DNA of 32,466 bases. Source: Paludibacteraceae bacterium (lineage in GTDB: Bacteria > Bacteroidota > Bacteroidia > Bacteroidales > Paludibacteraceae). The position numbers were made by a program, and so were the translations under genes. The notes beneath the pieces were generated by a model, which saw only the letters and a program-made list of their open reading frames with translations, was not told the DNA's origin and did no database searches. The stretch covers positions 1 through 32,466 of the forward strand of contig JAFZEQ010000002.1 of NCBI GenBank assembly GCA_017560605.1, in the 5' to 3' direction. Positions 1-8,198 of the stretch are shown in pieces (position 1 is the stretch's first letter; each line of letters opens with the position of its first letter).

Positions 1-108
1 GATCTCTTTAGCTTTCACCCACTTACCCTCTTCTGGGATTGGAGCTGGACCGTGGTTAGGTCCTTTAGCTACTTGGCACATTTCCTGTACCTCTTTGCTG
101 TAAATCAT
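1..108 (-). CDS. NifU-like iron-sulfur cluster scaffold protein, N-terminal part only (runs off the window)
   Basis: The minus strand is open from an ATG at 108-106 to the window edge, giving 36 codons. The peptide starts MIYSKEVQEMC and continues with PNHGPAPIPEEGKW. I recognise this opening from memory as the N-terminus of the roughly 240-residue iron-sulfur scaffold proteins of Bacteroidota and Firmicutes, usually next to a GGGtGRT-family gene. The cysteine-bearing core that would prove it lies outside the window. A good promoter (minus strand, -7 element 193-186) sits about 80 bp upstream of the start, so this is probably the first gene of its transcript. The family call rests on 36 residues; the existence of a gene is firmer. 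Confidence 0.65.
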   Translation of the reverse strand, partial: MIYSKEVQEMCQVAKGPNHGPAPIPEEGKWVKAKEI

Positions 109-185
109 AATGTTTATAAATTAAAAAGTTTTAATTGTTTTAGAAGTTTCAAAAGTTTAAATGCCTAATAACGCATTTTCGGGTG

Positions 186-216
186 CAAAGGTACGAAAAA
201 GTTTGGAAATACACAA
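186..216 (-). promoter_or_regulatory. Bacteroidota-type promoter for the Fe-S scaffold gene
   Basis: On the minus strand TTG (216-214) is followed after exactly 20 bp by TACCTTTG (193-186), matching the -33/-7 consensus of Bacteroidota sigma-A promoters. It reads toward the gene starting at 108, leaving a leader of roughly 70 nt. Confidence 0.7.
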
Positions 217-231
217 GGTTTCTGTAAGAAA

Positions 232-261
232 AGTTGAAAGTTAAGAGTTGAAAGTTGAAAG
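232..261. repeat. Degenerate 7-bp tandem repeat (agttgaa), about four copies
   Basis: Units are agttgaa (232-238), agttaag (239-245), agttgaa (246-252) and agttgaa (253-259), then AG. They lie between the two divergent promoters at the left end. The rest of 109-407 (299 bp without a gene) holds only these promoters and AT-rich sequence. Confidence 0.6.
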
Positions 262-295
262 ACAATGAATATATTTTTATTTTTTAATAAAAAAG

Positions 296-326
296 TTGCA
301 CATGTCAAAAAAAAGTTGTAATTTTG
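296..326 (+). promoter_or_regulatory. Promoter for the lipoprotein / OmpA-family unit
   Basis: TTG (296-298), a 20-bp spacer, then TAATTTTG (319-326). Transcription should begin near 331. This excludes the ATG-like start at 324 for the next gene and supports the ATG at 408. Confidence 0.7.
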
Positions 327-407
327 CAAGCTAATTGGAGTATAGTATTTTTAACACAAATACTGCACAATCGATTAAAATTGAAAATATTAAAATTATT
401 AAATCAT

Positions 408-2261
408 ATGAGACGTTTATTAACAACATTATCCGTGGTAAGCACATTTTGCTTAGCCATGTTGATACAAGGATGTGAAGCAGATGTTGATTTGAATAAC
501 ATTGACACATCTGTAAAAGTTAATGCTAATGTTGCCACTCCTATCGGTTCAATGCGAGCAACCATCGGTGACTTTGTAGGAGATGGCACATGGGGTATCT
601 ATATTGATAGTTTAAATAATCACGGCGTCATAACTTTTAGAGATACCTTTAGTATTGAGCGCAAATTCCACCAATTGGATTTGAGCAAATACATCAGCCG
701 TACCCAACTCAAAATGAACATTTACGATCAAGTTAAAGGTTCGCTGAGCGGAGGTAAACTTCAAGGTGATGGAAAACAAATACAAATGACATTCCCATTG
801 ACATTGAAGTTGAGTGGTATCAACCAAGACCAAAGTAAACAACGTATCGATAGTGCACTGATCAAGAATGCGAGTTTTACTAGTAAGATCTCATCTGTAG
901 GTAATTCACCTATCAAATGGGAGTGGATAGATAGAGTTACTTTGACCTTAGGTAAGAATTTTAACCGTCCATCAGGAAATACTATCACCGTATATAAGAA
1001 GGGCGATAATTATTCTTATGGCAAAGACATTCCTATTAACATTGACGAATTCTCACTAAACTTAATGAAGAACAAAAATCCTCAAAGTTGGAAAGACTAT
1101 GTTAATAATGTAACAGACTCATGTACATTTGATCTTACCGTATATGTAACGATTCCTACCTCTGCAGGTGCCGTAACAGTTCCTAGCACAGCTGCCTTCC
1201 AATACGACCTTGGTGTTCAATTTATTGACTACCATGCAGTATGGGGTATGTTTGAACCAAGTGATGATATGTCTGCTGACGCAGAAGATCGCATTGCAGA
1301 CTTTTGGTCGCCTTGGAACACACTACAAAAACTGAATTTGCCACTAGCATATCCAAGCATAGATGTAGCTATCACCACAGAGGTAGCTGGTGCGTTTATC
1401 TTAGAAGGTGATCACTTGTACACAAAGAATGAGCAAGGAGATATACGCTATGCAACCTTCTCTGGAAGTCAGAAACTATACAAGTACTTCAACAAAAATG
1501 AATATTTGCCATTAAGTAGCAAGATTGGAGATAAGACCAATATACACATTTTGTTTGATGAAGATCCTGAACGTGGACATATTGATAATTTGCTTACTAT
1601 TCGCCCAGACAAGATCGGTTATAAGTTTGCATTCAGACCTAACGAGCAAGAAACACCACAAATGCGTTTGACCAAGAATACAAATGTTAGAATAGATGCA
1701 GCATGCAACTTGCCTATGATCTTTAACGAAGGCTTAGCTTTGGCGTATGCAGACACCATCAAGGGTATTGATTTGAGTAGTTTGAACTTGGATTCTATCC
1801 TAAACAGCGTAACTGTACTTGACACCTTGGAGAAAGCTGAGGCAAAATTAGTTATCACTTTCGAGAACAGTATTCCACTAGACCTTAAAGGAGTATTTAC
1901 TTGCTACGATGAGAACAACAACATCATCATTGACCCAGAGACAAACAAGCCATTGTTGATAACTCAGAACGATACAGTACTAATAAAAGCACCTACACAC
2001 AAATTTGAAAATCACAATTGGAGTGCAACACCAGCGTTCAGCTATGAGTTTGTAAATGTAGACCGTGAAAAGTTAGAAGTTATTAAGAAAATCAAGAAAG
2101 TAGCTTTCTATGCAGAGCTTAACGACGAGTCTATGAAAGAAGCATATAAACAAGGTCTATTCAATGTAAAATTGACAAATGACAACTACATACGCGTGAA
2201 ACTAGGTATCGGTGCTAGCGTAGAAGCAATACTTAATTTAGACTCAATTATCAACCAATAA
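408..2261 (+). CDS. Large outer-membrane-type lipoprotein of unknown function
   Basis: I do not recognise a named domain. An upstream in-frame start at 324 overlaps the promoter, so the ATG at 408 is the likely start (617 aa). From there the protein opens with two arginines, a hydrophobic stretch and the lipobox LIQGC, placing the lipidated cysteine at residue 23. A lipoprotein signal peptide is therefore clear. The rest is a long, mostly beta-predicted, Asn/Asp/Thr-rich sequence with no obvious catalytic motif or repeats. It ends only 16 bp before the DUF5723/OmpA gene and shares its promoter, so the two products probably work together at the outer membrane or cell wall. That partnership is inferred from gene order alone. 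Confidence 0.85.
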   Translation: MRRLLTTLSVVSTFCLAMLIQGCEADVDLNNIDTSVKVNANVATPIGSMRATIGDFVGDGTWGIYIDSLNNHGVITFRDTFSIERKFHQLDLSKYISRTQLKMNIYDQVKGSLSGGKLQGDGKQIQMTFPLTLKLSGINQDQSKQRIDSALIKNASFTSKISSVGNSPIKWEWIDRVTLTLGKNFNRPSGNTITVYKKGDNYSYGKDIPINIDEFSLNLMKNKNPQSWKDYVNNVTDSCTFDLTVYVTIPTSAGAVTVPSTAAFQYDLGVQFIDYHAVWGMFEPSDDMSADAEDRIADFWSPWNTLQKLNLPLAYPSIDVAITTEVAGAFILEGDHLYTKNEQGDIRYATFSGSQKLYKYFNKNEYLPLSSKIGDKTNIHILFDEDPERGHIDNLLTIRPDKIGYKFAFRPNEQETPQMRLTKNTNVRIDAACNLPMIFNEGLALAYADTIKGIDLSSLNLDSILNSVTVLDTLEKAEAKLVITFENSIPLDLKGVFTCYDENNNIIIDPETNKPLLITQNDTVLIKAPTHKFENHNWSATPAFSYEFVNVDREKLEVIKKIKKVAFYAELNDESMKEAYKQGLFNVKLTNDNYIRVKLGIGASVEAILNLDSIINQ

Positions 2262-2264
2262 TTC

Positions 2265-2270
2265 AGGAGG
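2265..2270 (+). promoter_or_regulatory. Perfect Shine-Dalgarno sequence AGGAGG
   Basis: AGGAGG lies 7 nt upstream of the ATG at 2278. Starts in this window otherwise lack such sites, as is usual in Bacteroidota, so the site stands out and fixes the start of the OmpA-family gene. Confidence 0.6.
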
Positions 2271-2277
2271 AAATACA

Positions 2278-5200
2278 ATGAAAAAAACATTGCGTAACAT
2301 ACTAATTGCCATTCTCCTATTAGGCGCATCTAACATACAAGCTCAACAAGTCAATACTTTGTACTTCTTAGAGAATGCACCTATGCGTCATACCATCAAC
2401 CCAGCCTTTCAGCCAGTTAGTAAGTTTTATCTTACTCTACCTGCAATAGGTTATACCAGCATATGGGCCGGAACAAACAATTGGGCTATGTCCGATTTTC
2501 TCTTTAAGGGTCCTAATGGTCAAACTATTACTCCATTTCACCCTGACGCACCTGCCAACTGGCTTGACAAACGTCCTAAAAACTTTGTTCTAGATACAGA
2601 TATATATACAAACCTTCTTGGTTTTGGATTCAGAATCAAAGAAAATGGCTACCTACACTTAAATGTATCTGAGCGCGTTATAGCAGAAGGCAGAATCTCC
2701 AGTTCGATATTCACACTTAATGATTTAAGTACAGGAGTCGTAGGTCCATTGTCATTAGGTGTAAACGCCTTAGCTTATACGGACATTGCATTAGGATACT
2801 CTCATGTTATTAATCGCAAATGGACAGTGGGTGGTAAAATTAAATTCCTACTCGGACAAGCTCATTTAGGTGTTAATGTAGATGATTTAAAATTTGCAAC
2901 CTCACTTGATTCATTGCATGCTACAGCTACAGGAAAGCTACGAGTAGCAGCTCCATTGAATATGAGATCTATACCTAACGATCCTAGGGATTTAGCAGAC
3001 TATGACCTAACAAATATTTATAGCAATATAACAGATGCTCCTACCACACTAGATATGGTAAAAGAAATTATTAAGCCAGCTGGTTTGGGTGTTGCATTTG
3101 ATTTAGGTGTCACATATAAGCCTATCGAACAACTACAAATCAGCGCATCTGTGACTGATCTTGGTTTTTTGCGTTGGCACAATTTTGCTAGCACAAAATT
3201 TTCAGTTGATACTACTTTTAAAGGAATTGACCTAGAGTACAGCGACTATGGCGACATAAATGGTTTTGATAGCGATGCTCTCATCAATGATTTGAATGAG
3301 CACCTTGAGGGCTATACTAACGGTATACATATTGATGATATAGAGAAAGATTTTCCATATCTCAATATGTTAACTGCTAACTTGCATGTAGGCTTAGATG
3401 CTAACTTCTGGAAAAATCGCGTAGGTGTAGGTGTTCACTCACGCACTCGTTTCTATAATAAGCATATTACAGAGGAAGTTACCTTGGGTGCAGCCTTTCG
3501 TCCAGTAAACTGGTTTAACTTAGCTGCATCATACTCATTTATCAATGGTCGTTGGAGCAACCTTGGGGCTGCTGTATCTTTAGCACCATACGATGGTATT
3601 ATGTTAACATTGGCAACCGACTATATTCCTACAAATTATGCTAAAGCTACTATAGATGGAACCAATGTATCATTGCCATATAAAACACCAGGTGTAAATG
3701 TAGCCTTTGGTGTAGCGATCGTAGCTGGAACTAATCCTAAGAATAAAGATAAAGACAAAGACGGTGTATGGGACAGAATAGATGTATGTCCAAATACTCC
3801 ATTGAATGTACGAGTTGATGAAATGGGTTGCCCACTTGATGCTGATGCAGATGGAGTAGCCGACTATTTAGATCATTGTCCACACACACCTTCTGCTGCA
3901 TTTGGATTTATAGATTCAGTAGGTTGTCCAATGGATACCGACGGAGATGGTGTATATGACTACCTAGATCAATGTCCTGATACCGAAGAAGGGGCACGCG
4001 GATATGTTAACAGTGTAGGATGCCTACAAGATTCTGATGGCGATGGAGTATCCGACGATATAGATAAATGTCCGAATACCCCACAAGCTGCACATGGAAT
4101 GGTAGATTCAGTAGGTTGTCCGATAGATACTGACAGCGATGGTGTATATGATTATTTAGATTTATGCCCAGATACACCTGCTGAAGCAAATGGTGCTGTT
4201 GATAAAAATGGTTGCCCTGTTGATAGCGACAAAGATGGTGTATATGATTATTTGGATGAGTGTCCTAACACTACTACTGAAGCACGTCAATTGGTAGATG
4301 AGAAGGGTTGTCTACTAGATACTGACGGCGATGGTGTATATGACTACCTAGATCAATGTCCAGGTACACCTGCAGAAGCAAATGGTACTGTTGATAAAAA
4401 CGGTTGCCCTGTTGATAGCGACAAAGATGGTGTATATGATTATTTGGATGAGTGTCCTAACACTACTACCGAAGCACGTCAATTGGTAGATGAGAAGGGT
4501 TGTCTACTAGATACTGACGGCGACGGTGTATATGACTATTTAGATCAATGCCCAGGTACACCTGCCGAAGCATATGGCTCTGTTGATAAAAATGGTTGCC
4601 CTAGTGATAGCGACAAAGATGGTGTATATGATTATTTAGATGAGTGTCCTAACACTACTATTGAAGCACGTCAATATGTAGATGAGAAAGGTTGCGTACA
4701 AGATTCTGATAATGATGGTGTATATGATTATCGTGATATGTGCCAAGACACTCCAGAGGAAGCTCGTGGCAAGGTAGATGAGAAGGGTTGTCCACTAGAT
4801 ACAGACAAGGATGGAGTACCTGATTATATGGATAAATGTCCTAACACTCCTATCGAGGCTCGCAACTTTGTAGACTCAGTTGGTTGTCTCTTGGATACCG
4901 ATGGAGATGGTGTACACGATTATGAAGACTCATGTCCTACTATCCCTGGTGTTAAAGCTAACTTAGGTTGTCCAGAAATCAAACGAGAGATACGTAACTT
5001 GCTTAACAAAGCAATGTCTGGTATTGAGTTCGAAAACAACCAAGCAACTATCAAGCCTAGCTCATACCAAATTCTAGATCAGGTTGCTCAAATATTTATT
5101 GACAACCCATCATACTTAGTTGAAGTTCAAGGTCACACTGACAATGTAGGTAAGGCAGATTACAACATGAATCTGTCAGAACGTCGTGCACAAGCTGTTC

Positions 5201-5379
5201 GCACATACCTAGTAAACAAGGGTGTACCTGCTTCACGCTTAACAGCTCGCGGTTACGGTATGACAAAGCCTATCGCTGATAACTCGACAGCAGCTGGCCG
5301 TGCTAAAAACCGCCGCGTAGAATTTAATATTACATTTGAGGAAGTTACCTATGAGATCATTCACGATCGTGTAAAATAG
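2278..5379 (+). CDS. DUF5723 / thrombospondin type-3 repeat / OmpA-family outer membrane protein
   Basis: 1033 aa in three parts. A signal peptide (cleavage expected after IQA, about residue 22) leads into a DUF5723-type region to about residue 480, probably an outer-membrane beta-barrel. Residues 491-900 are thirteen thrombospondin type-3 repeats of about 32 residues with the pattern DxDxDGVxDYxDxCP...GC; the aspartates are typical calcium ligands and each repeat carries two cysteines. Residues about 905-1033 are an OmpA C-terminal domain with GHTDNVG (D955) and NRRVEF (R1012/R1013), the residues that bind diaminopimelate of peptidoglycan. The protein thus likely ties the outer membrane to the wall through a stiff calcium-loaded stalk. 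It is the second gene of a unit with the lipoprotein at 408. Repeats 5-10 form a recent 192-bp tandem duplication. Confidence 0.9.
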   Translation: MKKTLRNILIAILLLGASNIQAQQVNTLYFLENAPMRHTINPAFQPVSKFYLTLPAIGYTSIWAGTNNWAMSDFLFKGPNGQTITPFHPDAPANWLDKRPKNFVLDTDIYTNLLGFGFRIKENGYLHLNVSERVIAEGRISSSIFTLNDLSTGVVGPLSLGVNALAYTDIALGYSHVINRKWTVGGKIKFLLGQAHLGVNVDDLKFATSLDSLHATATGKLRVAAPLNMRSIPNDPRDLADYDLTNIYSNITDAPTTLDMVKEIIKPAGLGVAFDLGVTYKPIEQLQISASVTDLGFLRWHNFASTKFSVDTTFKGIDLEYSDYGDINGFDSDALINDLNEHLEGYTNGIHIDDIEKDFPYLNMLTANLHVGLDANFWKNRVGVGVHSRTRFYNKHITEEVTLGAAFRPVNWFNLAASYSFINGRWSNLGAAVSLAPYDGIMLTLATDYIPTNYAKATIDGTNVSLPYKTPGVNVAFGVAIVAGTNPKNKDKDKDGVWDRIDVCPNTPLNVRVDEMGCPLDADADGVADYLDHCPHTPSAAFGFIDSVGCPMDTDGDGVYDYLDQCPDTEEGARGYVNSVGCLQDSDGDGVSDDIDKCPNTPQAAHGMVDSVGCPIDTDSDGVYDYLDLCPDTPAEANGAVDKNGCPVDSDKDGVYDYLDECPNTTTEARQLVDEKGCLLDTDGDGVYDYLDQCPGTPAEANGTVDKNGCPVDSDKDGVYDYLDECPNTTTEARQLVDEKGCLLDTDGDGVYDYLDQCPGTPAEAYGSVDKNGCPSDSDKDGVYDYLDECPNTTIEARQYVDEKGCVQDSDNDGVYDYRDMCQDTPEEARGKVDEKGCPLDTDKDGVPDYMDKCPNTPIEARNFVDSVGCLLDTDGDGVHDYEDSCPTIPGVKANLGCPEIKREIRNLLNKAMSGIEFENNQATIKPSSYQILDQVAQIFIDNPSYLVEVQGHTDNVGKADYNMNLSERRAQAVRTYLVNKGVPASRLTARGYGMTKPIADNSTAAGRAKNRRVEFNITFEEVTYEIIHDRVK
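4198..4773 (+). repeat. 192-bp higher-order tandem repeat inside the TSP3 stalk
   Basis: A 192-bp unit (two 32-residue TSP3 repeats) begins at 4198, 4390 and 4582. The first two copies differ at about a dozen positions by eye; the third is more diverged toward its end. The period is a multiple of three, so copy-number change would keep the frame and only alter stalk length. Confidence 0.8.
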
Positions 5380-5439
5380 GAACAAAAAAGATTTTTGATA
5401 CAACACATTATAATAACATCCTAAAATTACAATAAGAAA

Positions 5440-6156
5440 ATGGGAAGAGCGTTTGAATATCGCAAAGCGACCAAAATGAAAAGATGGGGTCATATGGCCC
5501 GTGTATTTACTAAACTAGGCAAGGAAATCACCATGGCAGCTCGCGATGGTGGTCCAGATCCAGATAGCAACCCACGTCTCCGTACATTGATGCAACAATG
5601 TAAGAAGGAAAATATGCCTAAGGACAATATTGAGCGCGCCATTAAAAAAGCTACCGATAAATCATCTGAAGGATATAAAGAGATTTGCTATGAAGGATAT
5701 GGCCCTCACGGTGTAGCTATCTTCGTGGAGACTGCAACTGATAACAACATGCGTACAGTAGCTAACATCCGTTCATATTTTACCAAACATGGTGGTAGCC
5801 TAGGTACTCAAGGATGCTTGCAATTCTTGTTTGACCGTAAAGCATGCTTTACTGTTGCCGCTAAAGATGGAGTGGATTTGGAGGAATTAGAGTTGGAGTT
5901 GATCGACTTCGGAGTTGAAGAGTTAGGTCATGACGAAGAGGAAGGTACAATCGTTATTTACGGCGACTTCAACCAATACTCACAAATGCAAAAATACTTG
6001 GAAGACAACGGTTTCGAGATTCAATCTTGTGAGTTTGTTCGTATTCCTAACGACACCAAGACACTCAGCGACGAGGAGATGGAGTCTGTACAAAAACTCA
6101 TCGACCGCATTGAGGAAGATGAGGATGTACAAAACGTATTTACTAACTTAGGTTAA
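5440..6156 (+). CDS. yebC: YebC/TACO1-family protein
   Basis: 238 aa, the usual family length. It has the N-terminal signature (MGRAFEYRKATKMKRW, then FTKLGKEI), the central AARDGGPDPDSNPRLR segment and the acidic C-terminal lobe (HDEEEGTIVIYG). Family members were annotated as transcriptional regulators (PmpR). More recent work on YebC and mitochondrial TACO1 links them to translation of proline-rich stretches on the ribosome. That fits the genes downstream, which modify rRNA, ribosomal protein L11 and tRNA. It starts 60 bp after the OmpA-family gene. The gap holds only a weak promoter-like sequence (GATTTTTG at 5390), so readthrough from upstream is possible. Confidence 0.93.
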   Translation: MGRAFEYRKATKMKRWGHMARVFTKLGKEITMAARDGGPDPDSNPRLRTLMQQCKKENMPKDNIERAIKKATDKSSEGYKEICYEGYGPHGVAIFVETATDNNMRTVANIRSYFTKHGGSLGTQGCLQFLFDRKACFTVAAKDGVDLEELELELIDFGVEELGHDEEEGTIVIYGDFNQYSQMQKYLEDNGFEIQSCEFVRIPNDTKTLSDEEMESVQKLIDRIEEDEDVQNVFTNLG

Positions 6157-6205
6157 TAGTTTTAGGACGCCCTGCGGGCAATAGGCTTGGGCGATAGACT
6201 AGATT

Positions 6206-6853
6206 ATGAATATCAATGAATTTGATAGAATAGGTGTAGAGGCGATCAAGGAACATTTCTCCTTGACGCCTTTACAAATAGAACGCTTCACTCTATTGGG
6301 GGAACTATATCGCGACTGGAATGCCAAAATCAATGTCATCTCTCGCAAAGATATAGACAATCTCTATCCACACCATATCATTCACTCATTGGCAATAGCC
6401 AAGGTGCTCAAATTCCAAACCGGCACTACCCTACTCGATGTAGGTACAGGAGGCGGATTTCCGGGTATACCATTGGCTATTCTATTTCCAAAATGCCAAT
6501 TCACTTTAGTGGATAGTATTGGTAAAAAGGTGTTAGTGGCGAGCGAAGTGGCTAAATCTTTGGGACTGGAGAATGTTCGCTGTATCAAAGAGCGTGTAGA
6601 AGAAGAAAAAGGACAATATGACTTTGTCATTAGTCGCGCTGTGATGCCAATGGGCGACCTAGTAAAACTTGTTAGAAAGAACGTGAGTCGCAAGCACCAA
6701 AATGCTATGCCAAATGGATTGATGGTGCTCAAAGGCGGAAAACTAGAGGGCGAACTACACGAGTTTAAGAAATACGTAGAACAAACACCTATTACAGACT
6801 TCTTTAAGGACGAATGGTACAAAGAGAAGTATGTGATATATTTACCATTGTAA
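6206..6853 (+). CDS. rsmG: 16S rRNA (guanine-N7)-methyltransferase RsmG (GidB)
   Basis: 215 aa. RsmG methylates N7 of G527 in the 530 loop of 16S rRNA using S-adenosylmethionine. Visible signatures are NVISRKD (residues 43-49), HHIIHS (56-61), the SAM-binding loop DVGTGGGFPGIPL (78-90) and the acidic VDS end of the next strand (102-104). Length and motif order are normal. The 49-bp gap after yebC contains a short GC stem (GCCC-TGC-GGGC near 6172) without a T-tract, so the genes are probably co-transcribed. In other bacteria loss of rsmG gives low-level streptomycin resistance. Confidence 0.95.
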   Translation: MNINEFDRIGVEAIKEHFSLTPLQIERFTLLGELYRDWNAKINVISRKDIDNLYPHHIIHSLAIAKVLKFQTGTTLLDVGTGGGFPGIPLAILFPKCQFTLVDSIGKKVLVASEVAKSLGLENVRCIKERVEEEKGQYDFVISRAVMPMGDLVKLVRKNVSRKHQNAMPNGLMVLKGGKLEGELHEFKKYVEQTPITDFFKDEWYKEKYVIYLPL

Positions 6854-6860
6854 AGGAATC

Positions 6861-6884
6861 GGAGTTCAGGAGTTCAGGAGTTCA
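6861..6884 (+). repeat. Three perfect tandem copies of the octamer ggagttca
   Basis: Copies at 6861-6868, 6869-6876 and 6877-6884, filling most of the 38-bp gap between rsmG and the MBL gene. The last copy ends 7 bp before the ATG at 6892, so each copy places a GGAG at a different distance from the start. Confidence 0.85.
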
Positions 6885-6891
6885 GAAGGCG

Positions 6892-7428
6892 ATGAATATT
6901 GAAACATTCTATTTTAATCCCTATAGGGAATGTACCTACTTGCTGATCAACGACCACAAGCAGGCAGTCATTATTGATGCTGGTATGTACGATACACGCG
7001 AGCAACAGCGCTTTATGCAGTATATCCAATCCCATCAATTGACACCTATAGCGTTGCTGATCACTCATACCCATCCAGACCATGTCTGCGGACAAGAGTT
7101 TATAGAAAAGACATACGGCCTTAGTGCCATCATTCAACCCGCAGAAGGTACTCTACCAATAGAGGGATTTGCGATTCAAGTTATCAGTACACCTGGACAC
7201 AAGGAAGATTGCGTATGCTACTACCTGCCAGAGGAAAATATCCTCTTCACAGGTGATACGCTTTTCCAAGAATCTATTGGTCGTACCGACTTACCTGGTG
7301 GAGATATGCACGAATTAATCATATCGCTGCGCAAACTAGAACTCCTACCAGAGGAAACCAAAGTGTACCCTGGACATGGATATCCTACATCCATCGCCCA
7401 CGAACGACAATATAATCCTTATTTATAA
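6892..7428 (+). CDS. Compact MBL-fold metallo-hydrolase (glyoxalase II-like)
   Basis: 178 aa. The frame is open from 6814, but the sequence before 6892 overlaps rsmG and the octamer repeat, and MNIETFYFNPYRECTYLL is a typical family start. The metal-binding set is complete: HTHPDH (H59, H61, D63, H64), H103 in STPGH, D122 in FTGD and H162 in YPGHG. The SIGRTDLPGGD segment (128-138) is typical of short glyoxalase II/YcbL-type enzymes that hydrolyse thioesters such as lactoylglutathione. The separate C-terminal helical domain of true glyoxalase II is absent, and the stretch between H64 and H103 is shorter than usual. The substrate is not known. It shares one base with prmA (TAATG). Confidence 0.88.
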   Translation: MNIETFYFNPYRECTYLLINDHKQAVIIDAGMYDTREQQRFMQYIQSHQLTPIALLITHTHPDHVCGQEFIEKTYGLSAIIQPAEGTLPIEGFAIQVISTPGHKEDCVCYYLPEENILFTGDTLFQESIGRTDLPGGDMHELIISLRKLELLPEETKVYPGHGYPTSIAHERQYNPYL

Positions 7429-8198
7429 TGCAATATACTGTAGCACATTTGAGTTATTCGTTTAGCGAAGAGTGGGAACAAGAACTCTTCGAGCAAGCGA
7501 TGTGTGATATGGGTTTTGACGTATTTGACGGAGCTGATGCCTATATACAAACCGCTGTATTAGAAAAACAGCTAAGCGCTATTGAACAATATATTGCTGA
7601 CACACAAGGAGTTGAGCTTTTGCAATGGGAACAATGTCCAGACGAAAACTGGAATGCCCAATGGGAAACTGAACACGAATGCATGGAATTGCCTCTAGGC
7701 GTACGTATAACGCCACATTGCGCTTTTGGTGCAGGTCATCACGAAACCACAAGCATGATGATAGAGGCACTGTTAGAAGCCACAGATGACTTCACAACCA
7801 ACACCACAGTCTTAGATATGGGATGCGGAACAGGGGTGCTAGGAATCATGGCCAAGAAATGTGGTGTGGGACATGTAGTCGCAATAGACATTGACGACAA
7901 GAGTGTAGCAAACACACTAGAAAATGCCGCAGACAATGGTGTGGAACTCGATGTGAGATTAGCGGATAAGCCTGCTCAAGGAGCTTACGACCTCATTATG
8001 GCTAATATACACCGCAATATTCTCATCAACCATATGCCACAATATGCGGAGTACTTAAAAGAAAATGGACAATTATGGCTGAGCGGATTTTATGCAGAAG
8101 ATATTCCTCATCTGCTACAAGCTGCGGCCACCTATAATATACAATTAGTAGACACCCAGCAACGAGGCGAATGGTGTATGCTAAAACTCAAAAAATGA
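7428..8198 (+). CDS. prmA: Ribosomal protein L11 methyltransferase PrmA
   Basis: 256 aa. PrmA trimethylates amino groups of ribosomal protein L11 using S-adenosylmethionine. Diagnostic segments are PDENWNAQWE (71-80), FGAGHHETT (100-108), the SAM loop DMGCGTGVLGI (130-140), AIDIDD after the next strand, and MANIHRNIL. The start codon overlaps the stop of the MBL gene (TAATG), and the stop overlaps the mnmE start (ATGA). The three genes are therefore almost certainly translated from one mRNA. The N-terminal L11-recognition domain is somewhat shorter than in the E. coli protein. Confidence 0.94.
   Translation: MQYTVAHLSYSFSEEWEQELFEQAMCDMGFDVFDGADAYIQTAVLEKQLSAIEQYIADTQGVELLQWEQCPDENWNAQWETEHECMELPLGVRITPHCAFGAGHHETTSMMIEALLEATDDFTTNTTVLDMGCGTGVLGIMAKKCGVGHVVAIDIDDKSVANTLENAADNGVELDVRLADKPAQGAYDLIMANIHRNILINHMPQYAEYLKENGQLWLSGFYAEDIPHLLQAAATYNIQLVDTQQRGEWCMLKLKK

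Noticed and set aside
324..407. Longer N-terminus for the first lipoprotein
   Set aside because: The start would overlap the -7 element (319-326) and precede the transcription start. The lipoprotein signal begins at 408.
3748..4977. Regular direct repeats that could suggest a CRISPR or satellite array
   Set aside because: The repeats keep the reading frame and encode TSP3 calcium-binding motifs with no spacer structure.
5390..5397. GATTTTTG as a yebC promoter
   Set aside because: It misses the first consensus base, and the -33 position reads TCG rather than TTG. Too weak to list as a feature.
6172..6182. Short GC hairpin between yebC and rsmG as a terminator
   Set aside because: The stem is only 4 bp and no T-run follows.
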